This document shows, one piece after another, positions 43,013 to 52,992 of a stretch of 64,000 nt of DNA; within the stretch, counting starts at the first letter, position 1; the number at the start of each line of letters is the position of its first letter. Both the position numbers and the translations under genes were made by a program. The DNA comes from Gemmatimonadaceae bacterium. GTDB taxonomy: Bacteria; Gemmatimonadota; Gemmatimonadetes; Gemmatimonadales; Gemmatimonadaceae. The stretch covers positions 115,804 through 179,803 of the forward strand of contig DASXKV010000051.1 in assembly GCA_036496605.1 (NCBI GenBank), written 5' to 3'. The notes below the pieces were generated by a model. The model saw only the letters and a program-made list of their open reading frames with translations. It had not been told where the DNA came from and made no database searches.

Positions 43013-45697
43013 ATGCCTACCCGTCGGCCCCAGCTGATCGGTCGCTGGCCATTTGCCGCCGTTCTCGTCGCCACGATGGCGGCACCACTTCCTTTGTTTG
43101 CGCAGGATGTCGCGCAACAAGGCGCACTGAAGGAGATCCTGGCCAAAGAGACGTTCATCAAACCGCCGGTCGCGATCGAAAAGATCGTGAGCGCGCCGTG
43201 GCAGGAGAACGTCTCCTTTGCTAACCAGAGTCCCGATCACAAACATTTCCTGAAGCTCGAGACCGAGGGCATGCCGAGCGTCCAGCAGTTCGGCAAGGCG
43301 CACTACTACCTCGCCGGACTGCAGGTCGATTACAAGGCGAATCGGGCGCGCGTCCTAACGACGCGTGGCGCCGCCGGCCTCGAGGTAATCGATGGTTCTA
43401 CGGGCCAGGCTCGCGCGATCGAGACACCCAAGGGTGCTTCGGTGAGTAGTCCGAAGTGGTCCCCGGACGGCACCGAGCTGGCCTACCTCGCGAACTTCGA
43501 TGACGCGAGCCACGTCTACGTCGCCGACATCGCCACCGGAAAGTCGCGCAAGATCACCAAGACCCCTCTGCTCGCAACGCTCGTGACCACGGTCGAGTGG
43601 ACGAACGGCGGTAAGTCGCTCGTGACTGTTCTCGTCCCCGAAGGTCGTGGCGTGGAGCCACAGCATCCTACGATCGAGACGGGCCCGCAGGTTCGAATGG
43701 TTGGCGGCGCGAAGAATAAGACGCGCACGTATCGCGAGTACGCGTTGCTTCATGACCCGCACGAGCAGGCTCAGCTCGAGTACTACACGACGGGCCAGCT
43801 GGCAATCATCGACGTCAAGACCGGCGCCGCGAAGAAAGTCGGCGCGCCGGCGATGATCATGGCGGTCGATCCGTCGCCCGACGGTGCGTTCTTCCGCGTC
43901 ACGACGATGCAGAAGCCTTTCTCCTACCTCGTGGAATACCAGAACTTCGGCACGGTGGAGGAGATCTGGGACACGAGTGGCAAGGCTGTCGCCGAACTGG
44001 CGAAGCGTGCGCTGCGCAACGGCGACAATGCGCTTGGCGACGATGCCGGTGGCTCGCCGATCACCGGCGACACCGCGAAGCGTAGCTTCGGCTGGCTGCC
44101 TAACGGCAAAGGGCTGTACTATCTGCAGCTCGAGGCCGCGGCTCGTGGCGCCCAGACGGATAGCGCCGCGGACGAGCCGCAGGGCGGACGCGGTGGACGA
44201 GGCGGCGCCTCACGCCGTGACCATCTCTATGTCTGGGAAGCGCCATACGCTGCCGGCAGCGCAAAGCAGATCTTCCAGAGCAATGGCCGCATCGGGGACT
44301 TGCTCTGGTCGGAGGACGGCCAGCTTGTTTTCGCCGCCGAGAACACGAACGGCACGAGTCAGGTCTATGCGACGTATCTCAGCGAGCCGACGAAGCACTA
44401 TCCGCTCGCGCGCGTTCGCGGTGTGAACCTCTCGGTTGGCACGTTAGGTGGTGGCCGCTTCGGCGGCGGTGGCGCAGGGCGAGGTGGGGCGGGGGCGGAC
44501 TCGATGACGTTCTACGAGAATCCGGGGACGTTGATGTCGCGTCCAGGACGGGCGGTCACCGAGGTTGCGTTGCTTTCGAGTGACGGCAATTCCGCATACT
44601 TCACCGGGACGCAGTATTACCACACATGGTCTGACAGCGCGCCGCGGCCCTTCGTCGACCGTGTCGAGATCAAAACGGGAAGGAAAGAGCGGGTTTTCTT
44701 CAGTTCGCCCGACGTCTACGAGCGTGTTGCCGCGCCCCTCGACGATGATTTCACGCGCGCGATCGTCGTCCGCGAGTCGCCGTCGATGGTGCCGGACTCC
44801 TACCTGCGCGACACGAAGAGCGGTCAGCTCACGCAGTTGACACACAACAAGGATTACGCGCCCGAGATCAGCCAGGCGATCAGGAAGCGCGTGCTCGTGA
44901 CGCGCGCCGACGGCTACCACTTCTTCGTCAACGTCACGCTGCCCCGCGATTACAAGGAAGGAACACGGTTGCCTGCTTTTTTCTGGTTCTATCCATATGA
45001 ATATACCGATCAGGCTGGATATGACCGAACCAAGCGCACGGAGAATCGCAATCAGTTCCATGCGTCGGCGCCCAGCAATAAGGAACTGCTCATCACGCAA
45101 GGCTACGCCGTGGTTCAGCCCGATGCGCCCGTTGTGGGACCAGCGGGTCGGATGAACGACAACTACGTCAACGATCTGCGCAACAATCTCTCGGCGGTGA
45201 TCGACGAGCTCGATCGGCTCGGGTATATCGATCGGTCGCGGTTAGGCATCGGCGGCCACAGCTACGGCGCCTTCAGCACGGTCAACGCGATGGTGCACAC
45301 GCCCTTCTTCAAGGCGGGCATCGCCGGGGACGGCGCCTATAACCGGACGCTGACGCCGAACAACTTCCAGAGCGAACGACGCGACTTGTGGGAGGCGCGG
45401 GACACCTATCTCGCGATGTCTCCGTTCCTCTATGCTGACCATCTGACCGGAAATCTGCTCATGTACCTCGGCGCCGAAGATCAGAACGTCGGCACCGATC
45501 CCACGAATTCGTTGCGGCTCCTGCACGCGCTGCAGGGCATGGGCAAGACGGCGGCGTTGTACATCTATCCGTACGAGGACCACGGCCAGGTCACGAAGGA
45601 GACGATCCTCGATCAGTGGGCGCGCTTCACGGCGTGGCTCGATCTGTACGTGAAGCCAACGGGGAAGGTAGACAAGAAGATTGCCGTAGTGCCGTGA
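43013..45697 (+). CDS. secreted S9-family prolyl oligopeptidase-like peptidase
   Basis: 894 aa with a signal peptide ending APLPLFAQD. A beta-propeller-like region (SPKWSPDGTELAYLANFDDA, WSEDGQLVFAAENTNG) runs to about 600 and is interrupted by Gly/Arg-rich inserts (GGRGGRGGAS, GGGRFGGGGAGRGGAG). The C-terminal alpha/beta hydrolase holds the catalytic triad: Ser750 in GGHSYGAF, Asp823 in GAEDQN and His857 in YEDHGQ. It should cleave peptides in the periplasm or outside the cell. It sits directly after the truncated atp operon, bracketed by two related repeats. No close ribosome site is evident. Confidence 0.9.
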   Translation: MPTRRPQLIGRWPFAAVLVATMAAPLPLFAQDVAQQGALKEILAKETFIKPPVAIEKIVSAPWQENVSFANQSPDHKHFLKLETEGMPSVQQFGKAHYYLAGLQVDYKANRARVLTTRGAAGLEVIDGSTGQARAIETPKGASVSSPKWSPDGTELAYLANFDDASHVYVADIATGKSRKITKTPLLATLVTTVEWTNGGKSLVTVLVPEGRGVEPQHPTIETGPQVRMVGGAKNKTRTYREYALLHDPHEQAQLEYYTTGQLAIIDVKTGAAKKVGAPAMIMAVDPSPDGAFFRVTTMQKPFSYLVEYQNFGTVEEIWDTSGKAVAELAKRALRNGDNALGDDAGGSPITGDTAKRSFGWLPNGKGLYYLQLEAAARGAQTDSAADEPQGGRGGRGGASRRDHLYVWEAPYAAGSAKQIFQSNGRIGDLLWSEDGQLVFAAENTNGTSQVYATYLSEPTKHYPLARVRGVNLSVGTLGGGRFGGGGAGRGGAGADSMTFYENPGTLMSRPGRAVTEVALLSSDGNSAYFTGTQYYHTWSDSAPRPFVDRVEIKTGRKERVFFSSPDVYERVAAPLDDDFTRAIVVRESPSMVPDSYLRDTKSGQLTQLTHNKDYAPEISQAIRKRVLVTRADGYHFFVNVTLPRDYKEGTRLPAFFWFYPYEYTDQAGYDRTKRTENRNQFHASAPSNKELLITQGYAVVQPDAPVVGPAGRMNDNYVNDLRNNLSAVIDELDRLGYIDRSRLGIGGHSYGAFSTVNAMVHTPFFKAGIAGDGAYNRTLTPNNFQSERRDLWEARDTYLAMSPFLYADHLTGNLLMYLGAEDQNVGTDPTNSLRLLHALQGMGKTAALYIYPYEDHGQVTKETILDQWARFTAWLDLYVKPTGKVDKKIAVVP

Positions 45698-45702
45698 CGG
45701 TG

Positions 45703-45830
45703 GTGGATGGTTGATTGTCGGGTTGGTTGTTGGTGATTGGTTGTTTGTAATTCGGAAGGCCAGCGAGCCAAGCTCGCTGGCCTTTTCCTTCCCCACCAAC
45801 CACCAATCGCCAACCACCCCAATCACAATT
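45703..45830. repeat. long inverted-repeat element, copy 2 (downstream of S9 peptidase)
   Basis: Perfect 13-bp core stem AAGGCCAGCGAGC-CAA-GCTCGCTGGCCTT (45756-45784) flanked by T/G-rich (GGTTGGTTGTTGGTGATTGG) and complementary C/A-rich (CCACCAACCACCAATCGCC) arms. Same orientation as copy 1. Placed between the stop of the S9 peptidase and that of a convergent gene, it probably acts as a terminator in both directions; its right end overlaps the last codons of the convergent gene. Confidence 0.88.
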
Positions 45831-46884
45831 CATCCGCGATCGCGGCGATCTCCTCGGCTTCCTTCCAGGCCGCCGCGAGCAGTGCGAGCTCGCCCTCGAG
45901 CGCGCGACGTTCGGTCTCCTCGTGCATCGCCATTTCGAGCGCGAGTCGTTCGGCCGGATCGAGGCGCAGCGCGCCGAGTTGCCGGTACGAGTTTAGCAAA
46001 GACATAACGCGTCCACGCGCCGCGCCGAGGTGCGAGACGGAGGCGAGATAGCCCGCCGCATCGCCGAACCGCTCGATCCGCGATACCGCCGTGCGAACCT
46101 GGCCGTCCGAGGCGCCGAGCCGATTCGAGCTCGCGACGAGGACGCTCGCGGTTTGCAGCGCGGCCGTGCCCACATAGCGGGCAATGCCTCCGTCATGCAC
46201 GAGGTGCAGGGTCGAAGAGCCGTCGGAATGCAGCTCGAGCGTCGAGCTCCCAATCTTGTTCGCGCGCACGACGAGCGGCTGTTCGCGAGAGAAAGCGAAC
46301 GCCGGCGCGTGCGCGGAATTATCCGTAGCCGGAGCCGGCAGCCGCGCCACGACACGATCCTCGCGCCAGTAATCGCGAGCGGCGACCAGACCAGCCATCG
46401 GTATCGCACCCATGATGGTCGTCAGCCCGGGAATGGCGATGATCGAGATGGTTCCGGTGAGCAGATAGGGCGCGAGCGCGGGCGCGGCGACGACGCCCAA
46501 CGCGGCCACGGCGGTGACGCCACCGACCGTCGCGAACTGCACCCGCCGGCGCCGCCGGTTGAAACGCGAGCCGTACCGCCAGGCGGCGAATTCCGGCCGT
46601 AGCGGCGCTCCAACGCGCACGAGCTCGAGTCCATCAGCCAATCGCGCGAGCCCGATGTTGCCCGTCGAGACGCGCAGTGTCGTGGAGCGGTACGCGCGCT
46701 CGCATTGATCGATCGCGTCCCAGCGCTCGTCGAGTGGTGAAAGATTCCACCGCGCGCAACGCGCGCAGACCACCCAGAGGCGTCCCTTCTTCGCGTCGAA
46801 GGCGATGCGGCGGCCGACCGGGAACGATTCGATTGAATCGTTCGCGCCGAGGGGCCCGTTGCAGAAAAGACAGGTGGAGAACAC
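45823..46884 (-). CDS. membrane protein with N-terminal zinc-ribbon-like CxxC pairs
   Basis: 353 aa. CLFCNGPLG (residue 5) and VVCARCARWN (near 40) give two CxxC pairs, a likely zinc ribbon. Two or three hydrophobic segments lie around residues 115-175 (GVTAVAALGVVAAPALAPYL and IIAIPGLTTIMGAIPMAG). The C-terminal part is helical and charged (LALEMAMHEETERRALEGEL). No family name is known to me. The last codons fall within the repeat at 45703. Function unknown. Confidence 0.72.
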   Translation of the reverse strand: MFSTCLFCNGPLGANDSIESFPVGRRIAFDAKKGRLWVVCARCARWNLSPLDERWDAIDQCERAYRSTTLRVSTGNIGLARLADGLELVRVGAPLRPEFAAWRYGSRFNRRRRRVQFATVGGVTAVAALGVVAAPALAPYLLTGTISIIAIPGLTTIMGAIPMAGLVAARDYWREDRVVARLPAPATDNSAHAPAFAFSREQPLVVRANKIGSSTLELHSDGSSTLHLVHDGGIARYVGTAALQTASVLVASSNRLGASDGQVRTAVSRIERFGDAAGYLASVSHLGAARGRVMSLLNSYRQLGALRLDPAERLALEMAMHEETERRALEGELALLAAAWKEAEEIAAIADEL

Positions 46885-47041
46885 CTGGGGCTACTTGCTA
46901 GTGGCGAGATCCGAGTGTCTACAAACCAGCGGTGTGTGATGGTTCGCACACGGGAGTACAGGGCGCAAGGAGCATGCGAGGTCTTCGGTACACCGACTAA
47001 CGCACTCTTGCTACAATTCACCGAACCTTAATCCACTCTCA

Positions 47042-50000
47042 ATGCTCGCTCCATTCTTTGCCGCGCTGCTGCTGCAAACGCCGTATCAACAGCCGGGCGC
47101 CGTCAAGAACCCAGCCGAGTCGTCTCCACCAAGCGGAGACACAACCGGCTATTGGCAGCAGCGCGTGCATTATCGGATCGTCTCGCGACTGGACGAGGCA
47201 ACGACGCGTCTTCGCTCGCGAGGCGAGCTGGTGTACGTCAACAACTCCCCCGACACGCTGCGCGAGATGTACTTCCATCAGTACCTCAACGCGTTTCGTC
47301 CGGGATCGAAGTGGAGTGCAGTCGACGAGCGCGAGGGACGCGTACGCTTTCAGGATCTGCGCGATCCGGACTACGGTTACGAGCGCTTCACGGCGCCCCC
47401 AACGGTTGATGGCGCTCCGGTCTTCATCGACTACCCGGGCGCTCCGGACAGCACCGTTGTTCACTTTCGCTTGCCGCGTCCGGTACCACCTCACGACTCG
47501 ATTCGCGTCGGCTTCGAGTGGGACGCGCGTCCATCGACGGTTTTGCGACGGCAAGGACGTCGCGGACGCACCTGGGACTTTGCGCAGTGGTATCCGAAGG
47601 TCGCCGTCTATGATCGCGCCGGTTGGGAGCCGAACCCGTTCGTGCCAGCGGGCGAATTGTACGGCGAGTACGGCACCTATGACGTGACGTTGCTGCTGGC
47701 GCAGGATCAGATCGTCGTCGCGACGGGCGTGCCGGTCTCCGGTGATCCGGGATGGGAGCGCGCCAAGCGTGGCGGCGAAGTGCGTCTCGCGCAGACCGCC
47801 TACGACACAGTCCCAGCGCCTAACGTCGACGTACCATCGGGCTACCGCGCCGTGCGCTTCCTCGCCGAGAACGTGCACCATTTTGCGTGGTCGGCATCGC
47901 CGGACTATCGGTACGAGGGAGGCATTTACGTCAGGCAGCTCCCACCCACGCAATACAAGACGTGGGACACCGTGTCGATTCACGTGCTCTACAAGCCGGC
48001 GGACGACACGACATGGGGAGGCGGGCGCGCGCTCAACCGGACGATTACCGCGTTGAAGTGGCTCGAGTCCATCTGGGGCCCGTACGCGTATCCTCAATTC
48101 TCGAACGTGCACCGGCTCGAGGGCGGCGGCACGGAGTTCCCGATGATGATAATGGACGGAGGCGCGAGCCAAGGTCTCATTCTCCATGAGGCGGGACACA
48201 ACTTCACCTACGGCATCCTCGGCAACAACGAGTGGCGTTCGGGTTGGATGGACGAAGGTCTGACCTCGTACCAGACGTCGTGGGCGCAGAGGCTGACGCC
48301 GCAGGAGCTGGCGACGCAGGCGTTGCCGCCTCCGCGCATCCCCGAGGGCTACCGAGTCAACGCGAAGACGATCCCGCCGTCGCAGTCGGCGAATCTGGAT
48401 CTCATCGCGCTCGAGTTTGCGGGACGCTCGGAGCCCATCGGAACCAACGCCGCCGACTTCCGCGACTTCGGAGTTTATAACGTGATGATCTACAGTCGCG
48501 GCGAATTGATGTACTCGCATCTCCGCGACGTGTTAGGCGACAGCACGTTTCGCGACTTCTTCCATGACTATTTCAGCCGCTGGGCGCTCAAGCACGTCGA
48601 CGAGCCCGCGATGCGCGCGTCAGCCGAGCGGCGATATGGCCACGACCTCGGTTGGTTCTTCAATGAGTGGGTCTACCAGAGCGGCCTCCTCGATTACGCG
48701 CTTCACGACGTGCACTCGATGCAACGTCCCGACGGACAGTGGGTCACGCGCGTGGAGCTCGTGAAGCGCGGCGAGTATCGGCACCCGATGCTCGTCGGTG
48801 CGCGCGTTGGAACCACGTGGACGCTCGCGCGCGGCGACGCGTTGAAGGATCGCCAGACGCTCGAGATCATCACCCCGACGAAGCCCGAGGAGGTGCGCAT
48901 CGATCCCTACCATTTCACGTGGGATTGGGATCGGCGCGACGATGTCGAGTCGCGTGGCTTTCTTGGCATCAGGAATCCGCGCGTCGTGTTCGACTGGCCC
49001 TTCTTGCAACAGAACGATCGCGACCACTCGCTCGTCGCTTTGATGCCCGAACTGTGGTACTCGCAGCCGCTCTCGCGGGGGCTCTGTTCGACGACCGACT
49101 GCCACGGGCAGGCGGTGAGCCTCGGACTCCGCGCGCGCGCGAGCTATCTCGCGACCGTCGATAAGTACGATCTCGGCCTCGCCGGCGCCGCAGGTCCGAT
49201 TCGGCCGACGTTGAGTCACGTGAACGCGTGGGCGCGCATCGACAATCCGTACATGCCGGGCGCGTCACGGCCATGGATCGGTGTGGGCTTCGACGCCGCA
49301 TTCCTCGACGGCATCGCGCGGGTCGATTTACAGCGTCACTGGGACCTGAGCCCGTTCACCTACGTCGCTGGTCCGCGGATCGATGTCACCGCGCGCCTAA
49401 CGGGAGCGTACCCGACCGATCGCTTCATCCTTCCCGAACAATGGGCCGACGACCAGGTAACGGAGCTCGGAGGAACGGCGACGGTGCGGATGCCGGAACA
49501 GGACGACGGCAGCTATCAATGGTTCGGCGGGTCGCTCGGCGTTGGCTTGGCGCGACCGCGCGTCGGCGGGTCCATGGCGCAGGGCTACGTCCGCGGCGAC
49601 CTCTCGGGGACTCAGGTTCAGTATTTCCAAAACGGCACGATCGCGCTGATCGGACGTCTCTACGCTGGCGGGGAGAGCCGGGCCCCGCTTCAACGGGCGG
49701 TATTCGCGGCGACGACCGACCCGTTGACGTCGTTCTGGAGCAACTGGTACCGGCCGCTCGGCTCCCTCTACAAGCAGGACTGGCTCAACGTGATGCCGCT
49801 GGGGGGGGCGATGCTGAGAGGATACTCATTCGGTACCGCGCTCTCGCGCGTTGGCGCCGCGAATGTCGAGCTGGCACAGCGACTTCGTGAGTTCGGGGAT
49901 CGGTCGAGCGGGAGGCGATCGATTTGGTTCTCGGCGTTCGGAGACATTGCCGCCGCCTCGTCGGACTTCGTGCAATTCGATGGGAGCATGCTGCTCGATG

Positions 50001-50167
50001 CGGGGGTTGGCCTCTCCCTCCGGGGGCGTCTCTATGATCGCGACGTCCGCTTCCGGCTCGACTTCCCGCTGTTCGTGAAGCAACCCGATCTCGCCGGCGG
50101 ACCGTCGTTCGCGCAGAAGGGCAGCTTAGGCTTCAGGTATGTGTTCAGCTTGCAAGACGTCTGGTGA
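47042..50167 (+). CDS. M1-family metallopeptidase with long C-terminal beta-rich (outer-membrane-like) region
   Basis: 1041 aa. A weak N-terminal hydrophobic segment (MLAPFFAALLLQTP) may be a signal. The M1 aminopeptidase part (about residues 30-600) has the zinc site HEAGH at 382-386 with the third ligand Glu405 (HExxH-18-E), and GGTEFPMMIMDG in place of the usual GAMEN. From about 650 the protein becomes rich in alternating strands with aromatic ends and finishes KGSLGFRYVFSLQDVW, resembling a surface-antigen type beta-barrel. That fusion would tether the peptidase to the outer membrane, but the barrel is inferred from pattern only. Confidence 0.85.
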   Translation: MLAPFFAALLLQTPYQQPGAVKNPAESSPPSGDTTGYWQQRVHYRIVSRLDEATTRLRSRGELVYVNNSPDTLREMYFHQYLNAFRPGSKWSAVDEREGRVRFQDLRDPDYGYERFTAPPTVDGAPVFIDYPGAPDSTVVHFRLPRPVPPHDSIRVGFEWDARPSTVLRRQGRRGRTWDFAQWYPKVAVYDRAGWEPNPFVPAGELYGEYGTYDVTLLLAQDQIVVATGVPVSGDPGWERAKRGGEVRLAQTAYDTVPAPNVDVPSGYRAVRFLAENVHHFAWSASPDYRYEGGIYVRQLPPTQYKTWDTVSIHVLYKPADDTTWGGGRALNRTITALKWLESIWGPYAYPQFSNVHRLEGGGTEFPMMIMDGGASQGLILHEAGHNFTYGILGNNEWRSGWMDEGLTSYQTSWAQRLTPQELATQALPPPRIPEGYRVNAKTIPPSQSANLDLIALEFAGRSEPIGTNAADFRDFGVYNVMIYSRGELMYSHLRDVLGDSTFRDFFHDYFSRWALKHVDEPAMRASAERRYGHDLGWFFNEWVYQSGLLDYALHDVHSMQRPDGQWVTRVELVKRGEYRHPMLVGARVGTTWTLARGDALKDRQTLEIITPTKPEEVRIDPYHFTWDWDRRDDVESRGFLGIRNPRVVFDWPFLQQNDRDHSLVALMPELWYSQPLSRGLCSTTDCHGQAVSLGLRARASYLATVDKYDLGLAGAAGPIRPTLSHVNAWARIDNPYMPGASRPWIGVGFDAAFLDGIARVDLQRHWDLSPFTYVAGPRIDVTARLTGAYPTDRFILPEQWADDQVTELGGTATVRMPEQDDGSYQWFGGSLGVGLARPRVGGSMAQGYVRGDLSGTQVQYFQNGTIALIGRLYAGGESRAPLQRAVFAATTDPLTSFWSNWYRPLGSLYKQDWLNVMPLGGAMLRGYSFGTALSRVGAANVELAQRLREFGDRSSGRRSIWFSAFGDIAAASSDFVQFDGSMLLDAGVGLSLRGRLYDRDVRFRLDFPLFVKQPDLAGGPSFAQKGSLGFRYVFSLQDVW

Positions 50168-50194
50168 GGGCTAGGGGCGTCGGGCGAGGCCAAG

Positions 50195-52858
50195 TCAGTC
50201 GCGCCGTAGCGCTTCGACCGGATCGATGCGCGTCGCTCTTCGTGCAGGGATGAATGCGGCGAGAACGCATGCGCCGAGAAGTGCCGTCGTCACCACGATA
50301 AACGTGATCGCATCAGTCGGCTCGATGCCGAAGAGCATGCCGCGGATCGTCCGCGTAAGGGCGACGGCACCGACGACGCCGGCGGCAACGCCTAACGTGG
50401 ACATCGTCATGCTCTGGCCGACGACGAGGCCGAGGACATTGCGCGTCGTGGCGCCGAGGGCGATGCGGACGCCCAGTTCCGGTGTGCGGGCGCTGACGGT
50501 ATAGGCCAAGACGCCGTACGTGCCGACCACCGCGAGGACGAGGGACAGTGCGGCAAAGGTCGCGAGGAGCAGCATCGAGAAGCGGCGCCGACTCAGGGAA
50601 TTGCCGGCGACGTCATCCATCGTCGTTACGCCGATGAGCGGCAGGGTACGATCGATCTCACGAACGGCGGCGCGAATCGCGGGCAGCGCCTGCAACGGGT
50701 CGCTCGTCGTCTTGACGACGAGGGATAGGTATGCCTCTCCCTCCTGCCGGTACGATGTGTACGCGATCGGGCGGGGCTGGACGTCAAAACCGTCCTGCCT
50801 AACGTTGCCCACGACGCCGACCACGAGATAGAACGGGTCGTGTGGATCGGGGCCGAGTTGAACACGAGCGCCGATGGGATCGTGTCCGCCCCAGAAGCGA
50901 CGGACTGCTTCATCGTTCACGACGACGGCCCGGGGCTGTACGCCAGCCGCGTCCTGTGAGACGAGGCCGCGACCCGACCGGAGTGGAATGCCAAGGGCAC
51001 GGAAATAATCGTCGCTCACGGCCGTGTATCCGATCGAGGGCAGCGGACCGTTAGGCATTGCCTCGCCCTCGATGTGCAGTCCGGCGGTCGATGTCCCGCG
51101 CAGCGGCACACTCGACGCCGCACCGACGACGCGAACACCGGGCGTCGCGCGGATGCGCTCGAACAGCGTCTCGTAGAACTGAGCGATCTTCGGGCGCGTG
51201 TCGTACGCGTTCGACGTCAACGCGAGGCTGACGAGGAGCACATGATCCGGGTCGAAGCCCAGCTCGACACGCTGCAGTCGGTCGAGGCTACGCACGAGCA
51301 GGCCCGCGCACACGAGGAGCACGACCGTAAGCGCTGTCTGGCCGGCAACGAGAACACGTCGCCATCGGTCGGCGCGACGGCCCACAACCGTGCGGCTGGT
51401 GTCGCGCAGCGTGCGTTCGGCGTCCGCGCGCGAGCCCGCCCAAGCCGGAACGAGACCAAACAGGAGGCCGCCGCCGAGCGACACGATCAGTGCGAAACCG
51501 ATTACCATCGGGTCGATCGCGACGTCGCCGACGTGCGGCAGGGCGTCGGGTGCAACGGCGAGCAGCGCCCGCGTCGCCGCCCAGCCGATCGCCGACCCGA
51601 CCATACCGCCGACGAGCGCGAGGAGCAGGCTTTCCGTCAACAGTTGTCTGACGAGTCGATCACGCGCAGCGCCTAACGCCGCGCGGACGGCGAGCTCCCG
51701 TTGCCGGCCCAACGTGCGGGAGAAGACGAGATTTGCCAGATTCGCGCAGGCAATGAGCAGCACACACGCGGCCGCACCGGCAAGCACGAGTAAAGCGGTC
51801 CGCGCATCGCCAACGAGCGCCGAATGCAGTGGAACGACGCTGACGAGATGGCCGGTGTTCGACGCCGGGAAGGCCTGTTCGTTCCGGTGCGCAATCGTGA
51901 GCAGATCGCTCTCGGCGCGTGCCGGCGTGACAGTCGCTCGCAGTCGCGCCACGGCGACCATGTTGTGCAGTTTGCGCGAGCGATTCACGTCAGCGAGTTG
52001 GCGCTGAATATTGAACGGCGTCCAGAACTGTTCGTCGCCGCCGAACGTGAAGCGAGGCGGCATCACGCCGATGATCGTCATCGGCACGCCACTCATCATG
52101 ACGGACCGTCCGACAACCGTAGAGTCCCCGCCAAAGACTCCGCGCCAGGTAGCGAACGTTAGGACGACGACACTCGTCTGCCCGGGCTGGTCCTCGTCTG
52201 GCGCAAAGGTGCGACCCAGCATCGGCGGACTGCCGAGAATCGAAAAGACGTTCGCGCTGAAGCGCAAACCGTGGAGGGCGACGGGTTCCGTTGCACCCTG
52301 ATAATCGAGCGTCGCGTAGCCAACGATGCCGATATCCGTGAGGGTCGATTGTTGCTTGCGGTAATCGACGTAGTCGGCGGCCGCCAACTGGGAGCGCGGC
52401 GAATGGTCGGGCCGGTTGTCCTCGTAAACGGCGACGAGGCGATCCGGTTGCGCAAAAGGAAGGGGACGAAGCAAGACGCCGCGGACCACCGTGAAGATCG
52501 CGCTGTTCGCCCCGACGCCTAACGCGATAGTGACGAGAGCAATCGCGACGAATCCCGGCGATCGCCTCAGCACGCGACTGGCTTGCGTGAGATCCTGGCG
52601 AAGATCGCCGAGCCACTCGCCGCGACGGTCGGCGCGTTCACCGCCTTCGTCGAGGCGACGACAGTACTCGCGCGTGAACTCGACGTCCCCGAACTCGCGC
52701 GTGGCCTCGCGGCGCGCGTCGGATTCGCTGAGGCCGCGCGCGATGAGCTCCGCCGCGCGCATCTCGATGTGAAAGGAGAGCTCGTCGTCGACGTCGGCAC
52801 GAATGCGCTTCGTCGTGCGCGAGGGAAATCGAAACGATCGACCGCCTTGTGGGCTCAC
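50195..52858 (-). CDS. ADOP-type ABC permease with N-terminal permease-prefix domain
   Basis: 887 aa from GTG 52858 with GAGGA 6 nt upstream. Residues about 15-75 (DVDDELSFHIEMRAAELIAR, EFGDVEFTREYC) are the prefix domain often found on these orphan permeases. Then come the MacB_PCD/FtsX repeat: ALGVGANSAIFTVVRGVLLRP near 115, an FtsX core near 370-500 (CANLANLVFSRTLGRQRELA), and a second core ending VSARTPELGVRIALGA. It is a paralogue of the 23.1-kb gene. No PadR regulator or ATPase is adjacent. Two perfect hairpins lie just upstream. Confidence 0.88.
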   Translation of the reverse strand: MSPQGGRSFRFPSRTTKRIRADVDDELSFHIEMRAAELIARGLSESDARREATREFGDVEFTREYCRRLDEGGERADRRGEWLGDLRQDLTQASRVLRRSPGFVAIALVTIALGVGANSAIFTVVRGVLLRPLPFAQPDRLVAVYEDNRPDHSPRSQLAAADYVDYRKQQSTLTDIGIVGYATLDYQGATEPVALHGLRFSANVFSILGSPPMLGRTFAPDEDQPGQTSVVVLTFATWRGVFGGDSTVVGRSVMMSGVPMTIIGVMPPRFTFGGDEQFWTPFNIQRQLADVNRSRKLHNMVAVARLRATVTPARAESDLLTIAHRNEQAFPASNTGHLVSVVPLHSALVGDARTALLVLAGAAACVLLIACANLANLVFSRTLGRQRELAVRAALGAARDRLVRQLLTESLLLALVGGMVGSAIGWAATRALLAVAPDALPHVGDVAIDPMVIGFALIVSLGGGLLFGLVPAWAGSRADAERTLRDTSRTVVGRRADRWRRVLVAGQTALTVVLLVCAGLLVRSLDRLQRVELGFDPDHVLLVSLALTSNAYDTRPKIAQFYETLFERIRATPGVRVVGAASSVPLRGTSTAGLHIEGEAMPNGPLPSIGYTAVSDDYFRALGIPLRSGRGLVSQDAAGVQPRAVVVNDEAVRRFWGGHDPIGARVQLGPDPHDPFYLVVGVVGNVRQDGFDVQPRPIAYTSYRQEGEAYLSLVVKTTSDPLQALPAIRAAVREIDRTLPLIGVTTMDDVAGNSLSRRRFSMLLLATFAALSLVLAVVGTYGVLAYTVSARTPELGVRIALGATTRNVLGLVVGQSMTMSTLGVAAGVVGAVALTRTIRGMLFGIEPTDAITFIVVTTALLGACVLAAFIPARRATRIDPVEALRRD

Positions 52859-52884
52859 GGTTGGTCCTCGTCAGGCAGGGGAAA

Positions 52885-52945
52885 GGACGCGTGTCACCGC
52901 GTCCGCGTACGTGCGCCAGCCTTCCAGTCACATGGTGACTGGAAG
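52885..52945 (-). promoter_or_regulatory. two perfect hairpins upstream of the ADOP permease
   Basis: Hairpin 1: GGACGCG/CGCGTCC with a TGTCAC loop (52885-52904). Hairpin 2: CTTCCAGTCAC/GTGACTGGAAG with a 3-base loop (52921-52945). Both lie between the end of the UbiB-like gene and the permease start, in the permease leader. They may end the UbiB transcript or act as operators; no T-run follows. Confidence 0.55.
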
Positions 52946-52992
52946 GTGTCGTCTGGCGCGCGAGGCGTCAAGCCTCACGAGCTGTTGGGGAC

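Noticed and set aside
47039..48520. 493-codon open frame on the minus strand
   Set aside because: Antisense shadow of the M1 peptidase; composition dominated by Arg and Val with no domain.
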